A stretch of 61,479 bases of DNA from an uncultured Desulfobacteraceae bacterium (GTDB lineage Bacteria; Desulfobacterota; Desulfobacteria; Desulfobacterales; Desulfobacteraceae). Within the stretch, counting starts at the first letter, position 1. The number at the start of each line of letters is the position of its first letter. This document shows positions 34,756 to 43,407 of the stretch, piece after piece. The notes beneath the pieces were generated by a model, which was given only the letters and a program-made list of their open reading frames with translations, had not been told where the DNA came from and did not search any database. The stretch is from positions 1 through 61,479 of the forward strand of contig CAJWHT010000007.1 in NCBI GenBank assembly GCA_913041495.1. The letters are read 5' to 3'. The translations under genes were made by a program, and so were the position numbers.

Positions 34756-36666
34756 ATGGCCAATCAACCCAAGCCGGCAGAGGGATTAAGCATCTGGAAA
34801 GATGCCAGAAAAATGATAGACAAGGCACGAAAAGACGGGGTGGAAACGGTCTGGGACCGTTTTGAACAGCAGACCCCGGCCTGCAAATTCTGCGAGCTGG
34901 GGCTGACCTGCAAAAATTGCAACATGGGGCCGTGCAGAATCAGCCCCAAGAAAAACGGGAAAATGCAGCGGGGCGTCTGCGGGGCGGATGGGGATGTCAT
35001 TGTGGCCCGGAACTTCGGCCGGTTTGTTGCCGGGGGCTCTGCCGGCCATTCCGATCACGGCAGGGACCTTATCGAAGTGCTGGAAGCCATTGTTGAAGGA
35101 GATGCCCCGGAATATAAAATTAAGGGTGTGGAAAAACTGCGCAGGATTGCCCGGGAAACAGGCATTAAAGTTGACGGCCGGTCTGTCAAGGAGATTGCCA
35201 AAGATCTGGCAGACATCTGTTTTGCGGATTTCGGCAGCCGGAAAAAGGCGCTCGCCTTTGTGAGCCGGGTGCCTGAAAAACGGCAGGAGATCTGGGAAAA
35301 ATTCAACGTGGTCCCCCGGGGAATTGACCGGGAAATCGCCGAAATGATGCACCGCACCCACATGGGCTGTGACAATGATGCGGTAAGCACCCTGCTGCAT
35401 GCGGCAAGAACAGCGCTTGCCGACGGTTGGGGCGGATCGATGATCGGCACCGAATTATCGGATATTGTTTTCGGGGTACCCGCACCATCAAAATCCCGGG
35501 TGAATCTCGGGGTGATCCGAGAAGACCAGGTTAATATCCTGGTGCACGGCCACAATCCCGTGGTGTCGGAAATGGTGCTGGCCGCCGCCGGAGCGCCGGA
35601 TATGATTGCCCGCGCCAGGTCCGCAGGGGCTTCCGGCATAAATATCGGCGGGCTGTGCTGCACCGGGAACGAGCTTCTCAGCCGCCAGGGGATTCCCATG
35701 GCAGGGAACCATCTGATGACCGAACTTGCCATTGTCACAGGAGCGGTCGAAGCCGTGGTGGTGGATTACCAGTGCATCATGCCGAGCATGGTCCAGGCGG
35801 CGGCCTGTTACCATACCCGGTTTATCACCACCTCGGACAAGGCGCGGTTCACCGGTGCCGACCATATCTCCTTTAGCCCTAAAACTGCTGCAGCCCAGGC
35901 CCGGGAGATTGTGGGCATGGCCATCGACGCCTTTGCAGGAAGGGATGAAGGCCGTGTGGAGATTCCGGATGAACCCGTGGATATCGTCTGCGGGTTTTCC
36001 AACGAGGCGCTGCTTGAGATGCTGGGGGGCAGCCTCGATCCTTTGCTGGATGCGGTAAAGTCCGGCGCCATCCGCGGATTTGCCGCCATTGTGGGCTGCA
36101 ACAATCCCAAGTTTCAGCACGATTCCCAGAATGTGGGGCTGGCAAAGGAATTGATCAAACGGGATATCCTGGTCCTGGCCACAGGCTGTGTGACTACGGC
36201 GGCAGGTAAAGCCGGTCTCCTGGTGCCTGAGGGGGCAAAGATGGCGGGGGAAGGCCTTGCCAAGGTCTGTGAATCCCTGAATATACCGCCGGTGCTCCAC
36301 TTCGGCTCCTGTGTGGACAACTCCCGGGTGATTCATCTGTGCGGAATGATTGCGGATGCGTTAGGGACGGATATCTCCGATCTGCCGGTGTGGGGATCTT
36401 CCCCGGAATGGTACTCGGAGAAAGCCGTGGCCATCGGTTTGTACTGTGTTGCCTCGGGCATTCCCGTGCATATCGGGACACCGCCGCATATTACAGGATC
36501 AAAGCTGGTGACGGACCTGGCCTTGAACGGGCTGGAGGAGGTATTCGGCGCCTCCTTTCTGGTGGAGCCGGATTTTGAAAAAGCGGCTGCGGCCATGGAT
36601 GCCCGGATATCTGCCAAAAGGCTGACGCTGGGGCTGACCGATCCGGCCGGTGAGGGAATAAATTAA
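34756..36666 (+). CDS. cooS: Ni-Fe-S carbon monoxide dehydrogenase catalytic subunit
   Basis: CooS oxidises CO to CO2 at a NiFe4S4 C-cluster. The 636-residue protein has N-terminal cluster cysteines C43, C46, C52, C55, C60 and C75. C43-x2-C46 with Thr51 replaces the CX7C D-cluster motif of the Carboxydothermus enzyme and matches the CX2C form with a 2Fe-2S D-cluster known from Desulfovibrio vulgaris. C-cluster ligands are visible in VHGHNPVVSEM (His), NIGGLCCTGNELL, VVDYQCIMPS, AAIVGCNNPK, LATGCVTTAAGK and HFGSCVDNSR. The gene has AAGGAGG four bases before ATG. No cooF (ferredoxin) or cooC (Ni insertion) gene adjoins it, and a terminator follows directly. The enzyme probably supports CO detoxification or CO-driven reduction. 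Confidence 0.96.
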   Translation: MANQPKPAEGLSIWKDARKMIDKARKDGVETVWDRFEQQTPACKFCELGLTCKNCNMGPCRISPKKNGKMQRGVCGADGDVIVARNFGRFVAGGSAGHSDHGRDLIEVLEAIVEGDAPEYKIKGVEKLRRIARETGIKVDGRSVKEIAKDLADICFADFGSRKKALAFVSRVPEKRQEIWEKFNVVPRGIDREIAEMMHRTHMGCDNDAVSTLLHAARTALADGWGGSMIGTELSDIVFGVPAPSKSRVNLGVIREDQVNILVHGHNPVVSEMVLAAAGAPDMIARARSAGASGINIGGLCCTGNELLSRQGIPMAGNHLMTELAIVTGAVEAVVVDYQCIMPSMVQAAACYHTRFITTSDKARFTGADHISFSPKTAAAQAREIVGMAIDAFAGRDEGRVEIPDEPVDIVCGFSNEALLEMLGGSLDPLLDAVKSGAIRGFAAIVGCNNPKFQHDSQNVGLAKELIKRDILVLATGCVTTAAGKAGLLVPEGAKMAGEGLAKVCESLNIPPVLHFGSCVDNSRVIHLCGMIADALGTDISDLPVWGSSPEWYSEKAVAIGLYCVASGIPVHIGTPPHITGSKLVTDLALNGLEEVFGASFLVEPDFEKAAAAMDARISAKRLTLGLTDPAGEGIN

Positions 36667-36677
36667 ACCACAAAAAA

Positions 36678-36716
36678 ATAGGGTGCCGGATCATTCCGGC
36701 ACCCTATGATTAATTT
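36678..36716. terminator. Terminator between cooS and hisHF
   Basis: A perfect 13-bp stem (36678-36690 with 36695-36707, loop TCAT) has an A-run before it and GATTAATTTTA after it. It can act for both convergent genes. Confidence 0.85.
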
Positions 36717-36731
36717 TACGAATTGCTTGGG

Positions 36732-38315
36732 CTACTGCCGCACTTCGATTCCCTTGTCCGCCAGGTGCTGTTTCACTGCCTGGATGGGGACTTCCTCCCT
36801 GTGAAAGATCCCTGCGGCAAGGGCGGCTTCGGCACCGGTTTTTTCAAACACCTCAGAGAAATGGGCCTCGCAGCCGGCCCCGGAGGAGGCAATCACCGGG
36901 ATGGTGACAGCGTCTCGCACTGCTGTGATGAGTTCCAGGGCAAAGCCTGAGTTGGTGCCGTCCTTGTCGATGCAGTTGAGCAGGATTTCTCCTGCCCCCA
37001 GGGCCTCGCAGGCTTTTGCCAGGGCCACGGCGTCAATGTCCCGGGCCTCGCGGCCACCCTTTACCGTACACTGGTACCAGCAGTAGCGCTGGCCTTCAGG
37101 GCCGGTTTCCGGGGATGCCATGACGTGGTGTTTGGGAGCGTCTTCCGGGGCAGTGACCCATACCCGCTGGGGATCGATGGAGATCACCACGGCCTGGGCC
37201 CCGTACTTCAGGGAAATCTGTTCAATGGCAGATTTACCGGTCTTTTCCCCTGTCTTGATATAGTCTTCGGCCACATAGACGGCATCGGAACCGATGGAGA
37301 TTTTGTCCGCACCGGCCCGAAAGTAGCGGGAGGCCACATCCAGGGCGGTATAGTGTTTGCCGTTGCTGTCCGTGAACTCCCGGATCCCCCCGCCGATGGT
37401 CAGGGGGACGAAAACGTTTTTGGAGGTTTCTTCCAGCACCTGGAGCATTGGCATATCCTCCAGGGGAAAATCCCGGAACCCGGTGATGTTTAAGAAGGTG
37501 ATCTCATCCGCCCCCTGTTCGTAATACTTGCCGGCCAGGGAAACGGGTTTGCCCAGGTTACGGACGCTGCCCTCCTCCCGGACATCGTACTGGTCGCCCT
37601 TGGTGACCACCAGGTCTCCGTTGTCGTTGGACCGGACGTCCAGGCAGGCGATGACGCGTTTGGACAGGCCGCGGGCCGGGGTGTCCAGGGGGCCTTTGGC
37701 CCTGAGATCATCTACCTCAATAAAGTTTTTCAGCAACTGGAGGCCTGCCTGTCCGCTTTTTTCCGGGTGAAACTGGGTGCCCATGATGTTGCCCTGCTGG
37801 ACGGCTGAGGCGTAGGGGTAATCGTAGGTGGTGGTGGTCAGGATGATGTCCTTGTCCTCGGGCACGATGTGATAGGAGTGGACAAAGTAGAACTTGGTGT
37901 CCGGCTCCACACCGGCGAGCAGGGGGGAATCCTGTTTGATGCTGACCCCGTTCCACCCGATATGGGGTACGGAAAGATCTGTTTTGAACCGTTCTACCCG
38001 TCCCTTGAAAAAGCCGATGCTTTCGCCGGGGATGAGTTCTTCCTCAGACCCTTCAAACAGGGCTTGCATGCCTACGCAGATGCCTAAGAAAGGCCGGTCG
38101 GCACGCAGGTATTCTCTCAGGGGCGTTACAAAATCCCTCTGATGGAGAATGTCCAGCATGGAGGCGTAGTTTCCCACACCGGGGAAGATCAGTTTGTCTG
38201 CATCCAGGATATCCTGGGGTTTTTCCACCATTTTAACGGTGCCGCCCATTTTTTCCACGGCGTTCACCAGGCTGCGGACATTGCCTGCACCGTAGTCCAG
38301 TACGGTTATTATCAT
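36732..38315 (-). CDS. hisHF: Imidazole glycerol phosphate synthase, fused HisH-HisF
   Basis: The single 527-residue protein joins glutaminase (HisH, 1 to about 210) and cyclase (HisF, about 228-527), which are separate subunits in most bacteria. The glutaminase nucleophile is C80 in FLGICVGMQALFEG, with the His-Glu pair in GTQFHPEKSG. The cyclase has VIACLDVR and LLNCIDKDGTNSGF (the two catalytic Asp) and PVIASSGAG. The cyclase carries insertions and the segment YCWYQCTVKGGREARD, as in yeast HIS7 and plant homologues. It is a fused eukaryote-type enzyme, not a chance joining of bacterial genes. ATG 38315 is chosen because the glutaminase begins there and GAGAGGATAAACC precedes it. Other his genes are absent. 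Confidence 0.93.
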   Translation of the reverse strand: MIITVLDYGAGNVRSLVNAVEKMGGTVKMVEKPQDILDADKLIFPGVGNYASMLDILHQRDFVTPLREYLRADRPFLGICVGMQALFEGSEEELIPGESIGFFKGRVERFKTDLSVPHIGWNGVSIKQDSPLLAGVEPDTKFYFVHSYHIVPEDKDIILTTTTYDYPYASAVQQGNIMGTQFHPEKSGQAGLQLLKNFIEVDDLRAKGPLDTPARGLSKRVIACLDVRSNDNGDLVVTKGDQYDVREEGSVRNLGKPVSLAGKYYEQGADEITFLNITGFRDFPLEDMPMLQVLEETSKNVFVPLTIGGGIREFTDSNGKHYTALDVASRYFRAGADKISIGSDAVYVAEDYIKTGEKTGKSAIEQISLKYGAQAVVISIDPQRVWVTAPEDAPKHHVMASPETGPEGQRYCWYQCTVKGGREARDIDAVALAKACEALGAGEILLNCIDKDGTNSGFALELITAVRDAVTIPVIASSGAGCEAHFSEVFEKTGAEAALAAGIFHREEVPIQAVKQHLADKGIEVRQ

Positions 38316-38370
38316 TGGTTTATCCTCTCGACCACCTCTAATAATAGTCTTTTGGCCCGATTTCAGCGTT

Positions 38371-38429
38371 GCCACAAAATTTTAATCCTCGAAATGCTCC
38401 ATGTATTCCTCCGGTTAAAATTTTGTGGC
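38371..38429. repeat. Imperfect palindromic element with 15-bp inverted arms
   Basis: GCCACAAAATTTTAA (38371-38385) and its exact complement (38415-38429) flank a 29-base spacer. The spacer on the minus strand contains CGGAGG followed by a six-codon mini-ORF (ATG to TAA). Just beyond, TACTCTCATGCTG and TATTCTCATGCTG repeat 23 bases apart (from 38467 and 38487, 20 bp period). The element lies in the leader region of hisHF. It could be a dispersed repeat of this lineage, but only one copy is in the window. Confidence 0.55.
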
Positions 38430-38508
38430 GCCTCGAACTCGAACCAAAATCCTGATTATTATGAGGTACTCTCATGCTGTTTGGCGTATTCTCATGCTGC
38501 CTATTAAT

Positions 38509-39399
38509 TTAAGGAAACAGGGGGCGTAGCTTTTCCCCGTAAATTCCCTGGAGTCTGTCATTAAAGGTTACCTTCTGGAATCCGGCCTGTTTCAGCCGTT
38601 TCATGGCGTTGTTCACAAACCGGTCCTGTCTGGTAATTTTTTTGGGGCTGCCCGTATAGTGGAACAGCCGGCCCCCCTCCCGCATCACACGGAAAAGTCC
38701 AGAGTAAAAGGCCTTGCCGTAAAGATCTCCCGTGGCGGAGGTGAACCTGGGGGGATCGTGGATCACTGCGTCAAAGGCGTTCTCTTCCAAGGTGGTGATC
38801 CGTTCGGTGATATCGGCGTTTTCCAGGTTGATCCGTTTCATGGCGCTTTCCGTCTGCCAGTCCCGGGCACCCGTAAAAAGCCAGGGATTCTGTTCCCTGA
38901 TCCGGATCACCTCACGGCTTTTTTCCGTGGAGATCACACGGGCGGCTCCGGCCTTTACGGCAAAAAGGGCAGAATATCCCAAGCCCCCGCAGGTGTCCAG
39001 TACAATGTTGCCCTGCCGCACGACCAGCTCGGTTTTAAGCCGGGCATCCTCCAGGGGATCAATATCCTTGGAGCGGTGCATCTTCACCCCGTCGATTTCC
39101 AGGGTGGGGGCGGAATCCGTGGGCACAAGTTTGTAGTAGCCGGCGGCCCTGACTTCAATTGGGGAAAGCGTCCTGCCGTCATAGCAAAATACCCTGCTGC
39201 CGGACGCGGCCACAGATTCAAGATCGGTCAGTGCTATCGCTGTGCCGTCTTCATTCAGGACCAGGGTGTTGTCCCTGAGCTGCCAGGTCCTGGCCGTTAG
39301 GTTCAGGTCCAGGGAAAGATCAACGGAAGACTGGCCATCCCGGGCTGCGGTAAGAATCATCTGTGCCGCACCGGGATGGAAGTAATAGGAGTTACCCAT
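38509..39399 (-). CDS. Class I SAM-dependent methyltransferase
   Basis: A 296-residue predicted methyltransferase. A beta-rich N-terminal part (1-110) precedes a Rossmann domain with motif I (VLDTCGGLGYSALFA), an acidic residue after strand 2 (VISTEKSREV) and motif IV DPPRF (VIHDPPRFTS). The DPPRF variant and overall layout resemble archaeal-type predicted RNA/protein methyltransferases. The substrate is unknown. It starts three bases after the stop of asnS and is certainly cotranscribed with it, so a translation-related substrate (tRNA or rRNA) is a reasonable guess. Confidence 0.8.
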   Translation of the reverse strand: MGNSYYFHPGAAQMILTAARDGQSSVDLSLDLNLTARTWQLRDNTLVLNEDGTAIALTDLESVAASGSRVFCYDGRTLSPIEVRAAGYYKLVPTDSAPTLEIDGVKMHRSKDIDPLEDARLKTELVVRQGNIVLDTCGGLGYSALFAVKAGAARVISTEKSREVIRIREQNPWLFTGARDWQTESAMKRINLENADITERITTLEENAFDAVIHDPPRFTSATGDLYGKAFYSGLFRVMREGGRLFHYTGSPKKITRQDRFVNNAMKRLKQAGFQKVTFNDRLQGIYGEKLRPLFP

Positions 39400-39402
39400 A
39401 TC

Positions 39403-40782
39403 TTAAAAGTCGATGCTGCCCGGGGTTCTGGGGAACGGGATGACGTCCCTGATATTGGTGATGCCGGTGATCATCATCAAGAAGCGTTCGAAGCCAAGAC
39501 CGAATCCTGAGTGGGGTGCCGTGCCGTAGCGCCTGGAATCCAGGTACCACCAATAGTCGTCCTTGGGCAGGTTCATCTCGTCCATGCGGGCTTCCAGGCG
39601 GTCCAGGCGCTCTTCTCTCTGGCTGCCGCCGATGAGTTCGCCGATCCGGGGCACCAAAAGGTCCATGGCGGCCACGGTTTTTTCATCATCGTTCATCCGC
39701 ATGTAAAAGGGCTTGATCTCCCGTGGGTAGTTGATGAGGAATACCGGCTTCTTAAAGTACTCCTCGGCCAGGAATCGTTCGTGTTCGGACTGAAGATCGA
39801 TGCCGTAGGCCACGGGGAACTCGAATTTTTTGCCTGATTTTTCCAGGATCTCAATGGCGTCGGTGTAGGGCAGCCGGGCAAACTCTTCATCCATCAGGGT
39901 TTTCAACAGGGCCGGCAGGCTTTTGTCAACGAATTTGCCGAACAGGTTCATGTCGGCTTCGCAGTGCTCCATGGCGTGGCCCACCAGGGTCTTCACCAGT
40001 TCTTCCCCGTGGTCCATGTTGCCTGCAAGATCGCAGAAGGCCATCTCCGGCTCCAGCATCCAGAATTCCGCCACGTGGCGGCTGGTGTTGGAGTTTTCCG
40101 CCCGGAAGGTGGGGCCGAAGGTGTAAACATCCCCAAGAGAAAGGGCGAACATCTCGGCGGAAAGCTGGCCGGAAACGGTGAGGTTGGATTCCTGGCCGAA
40201 AAAGTCTTTACCAAAATCCATTTTCCCGTCCTCGGCCACCTGAGCCGGGGAAAGGCTTGTGACCCGGAACATCTCCCCTGCGCCTTCGCAGTCGGAGCCG
40301 GTGATCAACGGAGAGGTCAGGTAACGAAACCCCTTGTCCCTGTAAAATTTATGGATGGCATAGGCCATTTCGGAGCGGATTCTGAAGGCGGCACCGTATT
40401 TGTTGGTCCTGGGGCGCAGATGGGCAATACTTCTTAAAAACTCGTCGGAATGCCTCTTTTTCTGCAGCGGATAATCTTCCGGGGCAATGGAGATGACCTC
40501 GGCGCTGCCCGCCTGGATTTCCCATTTCTGTCCTTTGCCCGGGGATTCAACAAGTTCCCCTGTAATACCCACGGCAGAGCCTGTGGTCAGGCGCTGGACA
40601 TCTTCATAATTTGCCAGGTCGTTGCCGGCAATCACCTGGATATTGGCCAGGCAGGACCCGTCGTTGATCTCTAAGAAAGAAAAATCCTTGGAATCGCGTT
40701 TGGTTCTGACCCAGCCCTTGACAAGCACCTGACCGGGGGATGTGCCCAGTTCCAGAAGTGCCTTGATCTTTGTTCTTTCCAT
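39403..40782 (-). CDS. asnS: Asparaginyl-tRNA synthetase
   Basis: AsnRS charges tRNA-Asn. The 459 residues have the N-terminal OB-fold anticodon domain ([20 protein letters not shown]) and the class II core. Motif 2 is seen in [20 protein letters not shown] and motif 3 in [32 protein letters not shown] and the C-terminus [15 protein letters not shown] are typical of AsnRS as opposed to AspRS. Full length. The methyltransferase gene follows after three bases. It is divergent from the radical SAM gene, with an AT-rich 95-bp gap. Confidence 0.96.
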   Translation of the reverse strand: MERTKIKALLELGTSPGQVLVKGWVRTKRDSKDFSFLEINDGSCLANIQVIAGNDLANYEDVQRLTTGSAVGITGELVESPGKGQKWEIQAGSAEVISIAPEDYPLQKKRHSDEFLRSIAHLRPRTNKYGAAFRIRSEMAYAIHKFYRDKGFRYLTSPLITGSDCEGAGEMFRVTSLSPAQVAEDGKMDFGKDFFGQESNLTVSGQLSAEMFALSLGDVYTFGPTFRAENSNTSRHVAEFWMLEPEMAFCDLAGNMDHGEELVKTLVGHAMEHCEADMNLFGKFVDKSLPALLKTLMDEEFARLPYTDAIEILEKSGKKFEFPVAYGIDLQSEHERFLAEEYFKKPVFLINYPREIKPFYMRMNDDEKTVAAMDLLVPRIGELIGGSQREERLDRLEARMDEMNLPKDDYWWYLDSRRYGTAPHSGFGLGFERFLMMITGITNIRDVIPFPRTPGSIDF

Positions 40783-40800
40783 TGTAATTTCCGTAAAAAA

Positions 40801-40806
40801 ATTATA
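40801..40806 (-). promoter_or_regulatory. -10 box upstream of asnS
   Basis: A perfect TATAAT on the minus strand lies 18 bases before the asnS ATG. No good -35 occurs at 16-18 bases, so the call rests on the -10 alone. Confidence 0.4.
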
Positions 40807-40877
40807 TAGTTATTAATTTTGATTGATAACAACCAAATCTTAGTCCTTAAGGGTAATTTTAAATAAAAATCAGTATC

Positions 40878-43385
40878 ATGCATAACAAAATTTATCAAGA
40901 AATCCTTGCCCGGGTCCAGACGCCGACCCGATATGCCGGCACCGAGATCAACGCCGTAAAGAAGGTCCACGGCAGCGTGGACCTCACCTTTGCCCTGGCC
41001 TTTCCGGACCTGTACGAGATCGGAACCTCCCACTTCGGCCTCCAGATCCTTTACTCCATATTGAACCAGCGCGAAGATATAGCCGCAGAGCGTTTCTTTG
41101 CCCCGGCCCCTGACCTGGAAGCCCTGATGCGGGAAAAAAGGGTGCCCTGCCTGTCCATGGAAACCCGGACGCCTTTGGCCGACTTCGATGTCATCGGGGT
41201 GAGTTTGCTGTATGAGCTGAACTTTACAAACATCCTGACCCTCTTTGATCTTTCCGGGATTCCCTTTTACGCCAAGGACCGGGACGACAGCCTTCCCCTG
41301 ATCATTGCCGGCGGCCCCTGCGCCTTCAACCCCGAACCCCTGGCCGATTTCTTCGATGCCTTTGTCATCGGGGACGGAGAAGAATCCGTGGTGGCGGTGG
41401 CCGATGCCGTGCTGGCCTTCAAACGGGACGGGGACGGTAAAAAATCCACCCTGCTTCGGGAATTGTCAAAAATCCAAGGGGTTTATGTGCCGGCCTTTTT
41501 CACTCCGGCCTGGGATGAGAATGGTATCCAGACCCTGACCCCGGTGTACGAAGATTATACCAGCGTCAAACGGGCTATCCTGCCGGAGCTGACCATGGAC
41601 AATTTTCCCATGGATCCCATCGTTCCCTATGCCAAACCGGTGCACGACCGGCTGCGCCTGGAAATTGCCCGGGGGTGTTCCCGGGGCTGCCGGTTCTGCC
41701 AGGCCGGGATGATCTACCGTCCCGTTAGGGAGCGTTCCCTGGAAGATCTTATGGCCATCACCCGGGAGTCCCTGAAATCCACGGGGTATTCGGACATCTC
41801 TTTGCTGTCCCTGTCCACGGGGGATTACTCCGAGCTGCCCGCCCTGATGAAAGAACTGCTGCTGCTGAGCCAGGGCCAGTGCAATGCCATCTCCCTTCCC
41901 TCCATCCGGGCGGAAAAACTCACCCCGGAGCTGATGGAACTGATCAAAACCGTGCGGAAAACCGGGTTCACCATCGCCCCGGAAGCCGGCACCCAGCGGC
42001 TGCGCAATATCATCAACAAAAACCTCACCGAGGAAAGCATCGAGGCCACGGTGGAAAATGCCCTGGCCCTGGGGTGGAAGAACATCAAGCTTTACTTCAT
42101 GATGGGCCTGCCCTTTGAGGAAATGGAAGATGTGGAAGGCATCGCAGGACTTTCCTCACGCCTGGCCGCAGCCCATGCCAAAGGCCGCCAGATGGTCAAT
42201 GTTTCCACCACCTGCTTTATTCCCAAGGCCCACACGCCGTTCCAGCGCCACGCCCAAATGACCCTGGCACAGACCTGGGAAAAACTGGATTTTCTCAAAT
42301 CCACCCTGCGTCATCCCAAAGTTAAGCTGAAATGGCAGGACCCCAGGATGAGCCAGTTGGAAGGGGTCTGGGCCCGCGGGGACCGCAAACTTTCCGCCCT
42401 CCTGGTAAAGGCGTACGAACTGGGATGCCGCCTGGACGGCTGGAGCGACCATTTCGACTATTCCGTCTGGGAAGAGGCCTTTGCCGCCACCGGTATCGAT
42501 CCGGTATTTTACACGGCCCGGGAAAGAGCGGAAGACGAGCCCCTGCCCTGGGACCACATTGATTCGGGGATTTCCGGCCGTTTTCTGAAAAAAGAATTTC
42601 AGCGGGCCAAAGACGTGTCCCAGACACCGGACTGCCGGGAGGCGGACTGCACGGGCTGCGGTATCTGCGACTTCAAAGCAGTCAAGCCGGTGCTCCACAG
42701 CCTGGACAAGGCTGCCGTATCGGCTCAGGAACCGGCCGTGTCATCAGCCATGCTGCCCGATGACGCCTTTATCAAATACGATGTCATCTTCACCAAAACA
42801 GGAGACGCCAGGTTTTTCGGCCACCTGGAAATGGCCACCATTTTCCAGCGGGCCGTCAAACGGGCCGGACTCACCGTCAAGTATTCCAAAGGCTTCAATC
42901 CCATGATGAAGATGTCCTTTGAAAATGCACTTCCCTTAGGCATGGAGAGTGAGGAAGAACGCATGTTCATCTACCTTACAAAAGGCCTGCGCCCGGCGGA
43001 CATCCGGGATGCCCTGGACGCCCAGTTGCCGGAAGGGATGTCCGTGGTGGACTGCCACCTTCATCTCAAATCCAAAACCCAGGATGATGCCGCCGTCACC
43101 TATGAGATCCGGCTGGCTTCCAACTGCCCGGACCAGGCCGCCATTGATAAATTTTTGGCCCTGCCTGAATTTATTGTTGAAGATATCAGCAAAAAAGGTA
43201 AAACCAGAAGGACGGATATTCGAAAGTCCGCCTCCGAGATCAAACTGACGGGTCCGGGCTGTCTTCGTATGACCCTTACACGCTATAACACAAGAACGGT
43301 CAGGCCTTCCGAGGTACTGGCCAAGGGATTTTCCCTGGATGAAGACAGCATCCTGACCGCAAGAATAAAAAAATTAAGAACCTGA
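40878..43385 (+). CDS. B12-binding-type radical SAM protein fused to DUF2344 domain
   Basis: An 835-residue protein of the TIGR03960 type. The N-terminal cobalamin-binding-like domain (30-200) is followed by a radical SAM core with the cluster motif CSRGCRFC in LEIARGCSRGCRFCQAGMIY. A short Cys-rich linker (CREADCTGCGICDF) leads to the C-terminal TIGR03936/DUF2344 domain (about 620-835; FTKTGDARFFGHLEMATIFQ). The family is nearly always next to RNase G, as here, and its reaction is unknown; a role in RNA or ribosome maturation has been suggested from such neighbourhoods. In many species the two parts are separate genes; here they are fused. Confidence 0.9.
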   Translation: MHNKIYQEILARVQTPTRYAGTEINAVKKVHGSVDLTFALAFPDLYEIGTSHFGLQILYSILNQREDIAAERFFAPAPDLEALMREKRVPCLSMETRTPLADFDVIGVSLLYELNFTNILTLFDLSGIPFYAKDRDDSLPLIIAGGPCAFNPEPLADFFDAFVIGDGEESVVAVADAVLAFKRDGDGKKSTLLRELSKIQGVYVPAFFTPAWDENGIQTLTPVYEDYTSVKRAILPELTMDNFPMDPIVPYAKPVHDRLRLEIARGCSRGCRFCQAGMIYRPVRERSLEDLMAITRESLKSTGYSDISLLSLSTGDYSELPALMKELLLLSQGQCNAISLPSIRAEKLTPELMELIKTVRKTGFTIAPEAGTQRLRNIINKNLTEESIEATVENALALGWKNIKLYFMMGLPFEEMEDVEGIAGLSSRLAAAHAKGRQMVNVSTTCFIPKAHTPFQRHAQMTLAQTWEKLDFLKSTLRHPKVKLKWQDPRMSQLEGVWARGDRKLSALLVKAYELGCRLDGWSDHFDYSVWEEAFAATGIDPVFYTARERAEDEPLPWDHIDSGISGRFLKKEFQRAKDVSQTPDCREADCTGCGICDFKAVKPVLHSLDKAAVSAQEPAVSSAMLPDDAFIKYDVIFTKTGDARFFGHLEMATIFQRAVKRAGLTVKYSKGFNPMMKMSFENALPLGMESEEERMFIYLTKGLRPADIRDALDAQLPEGMSVVDCHLHLKSKTQDDAAVTYEIRLASNCPDQAAIDKFLALPEFIVEDISKKGKTRRTDIRKSASEIKLTGPGCLRMTLTRYNTRTVRPSEVLAKGFSLDEDSILTARIKKLRT

Positions 43386-43407
43386 TTTAAAGACATAGGA
43401 TACACCC

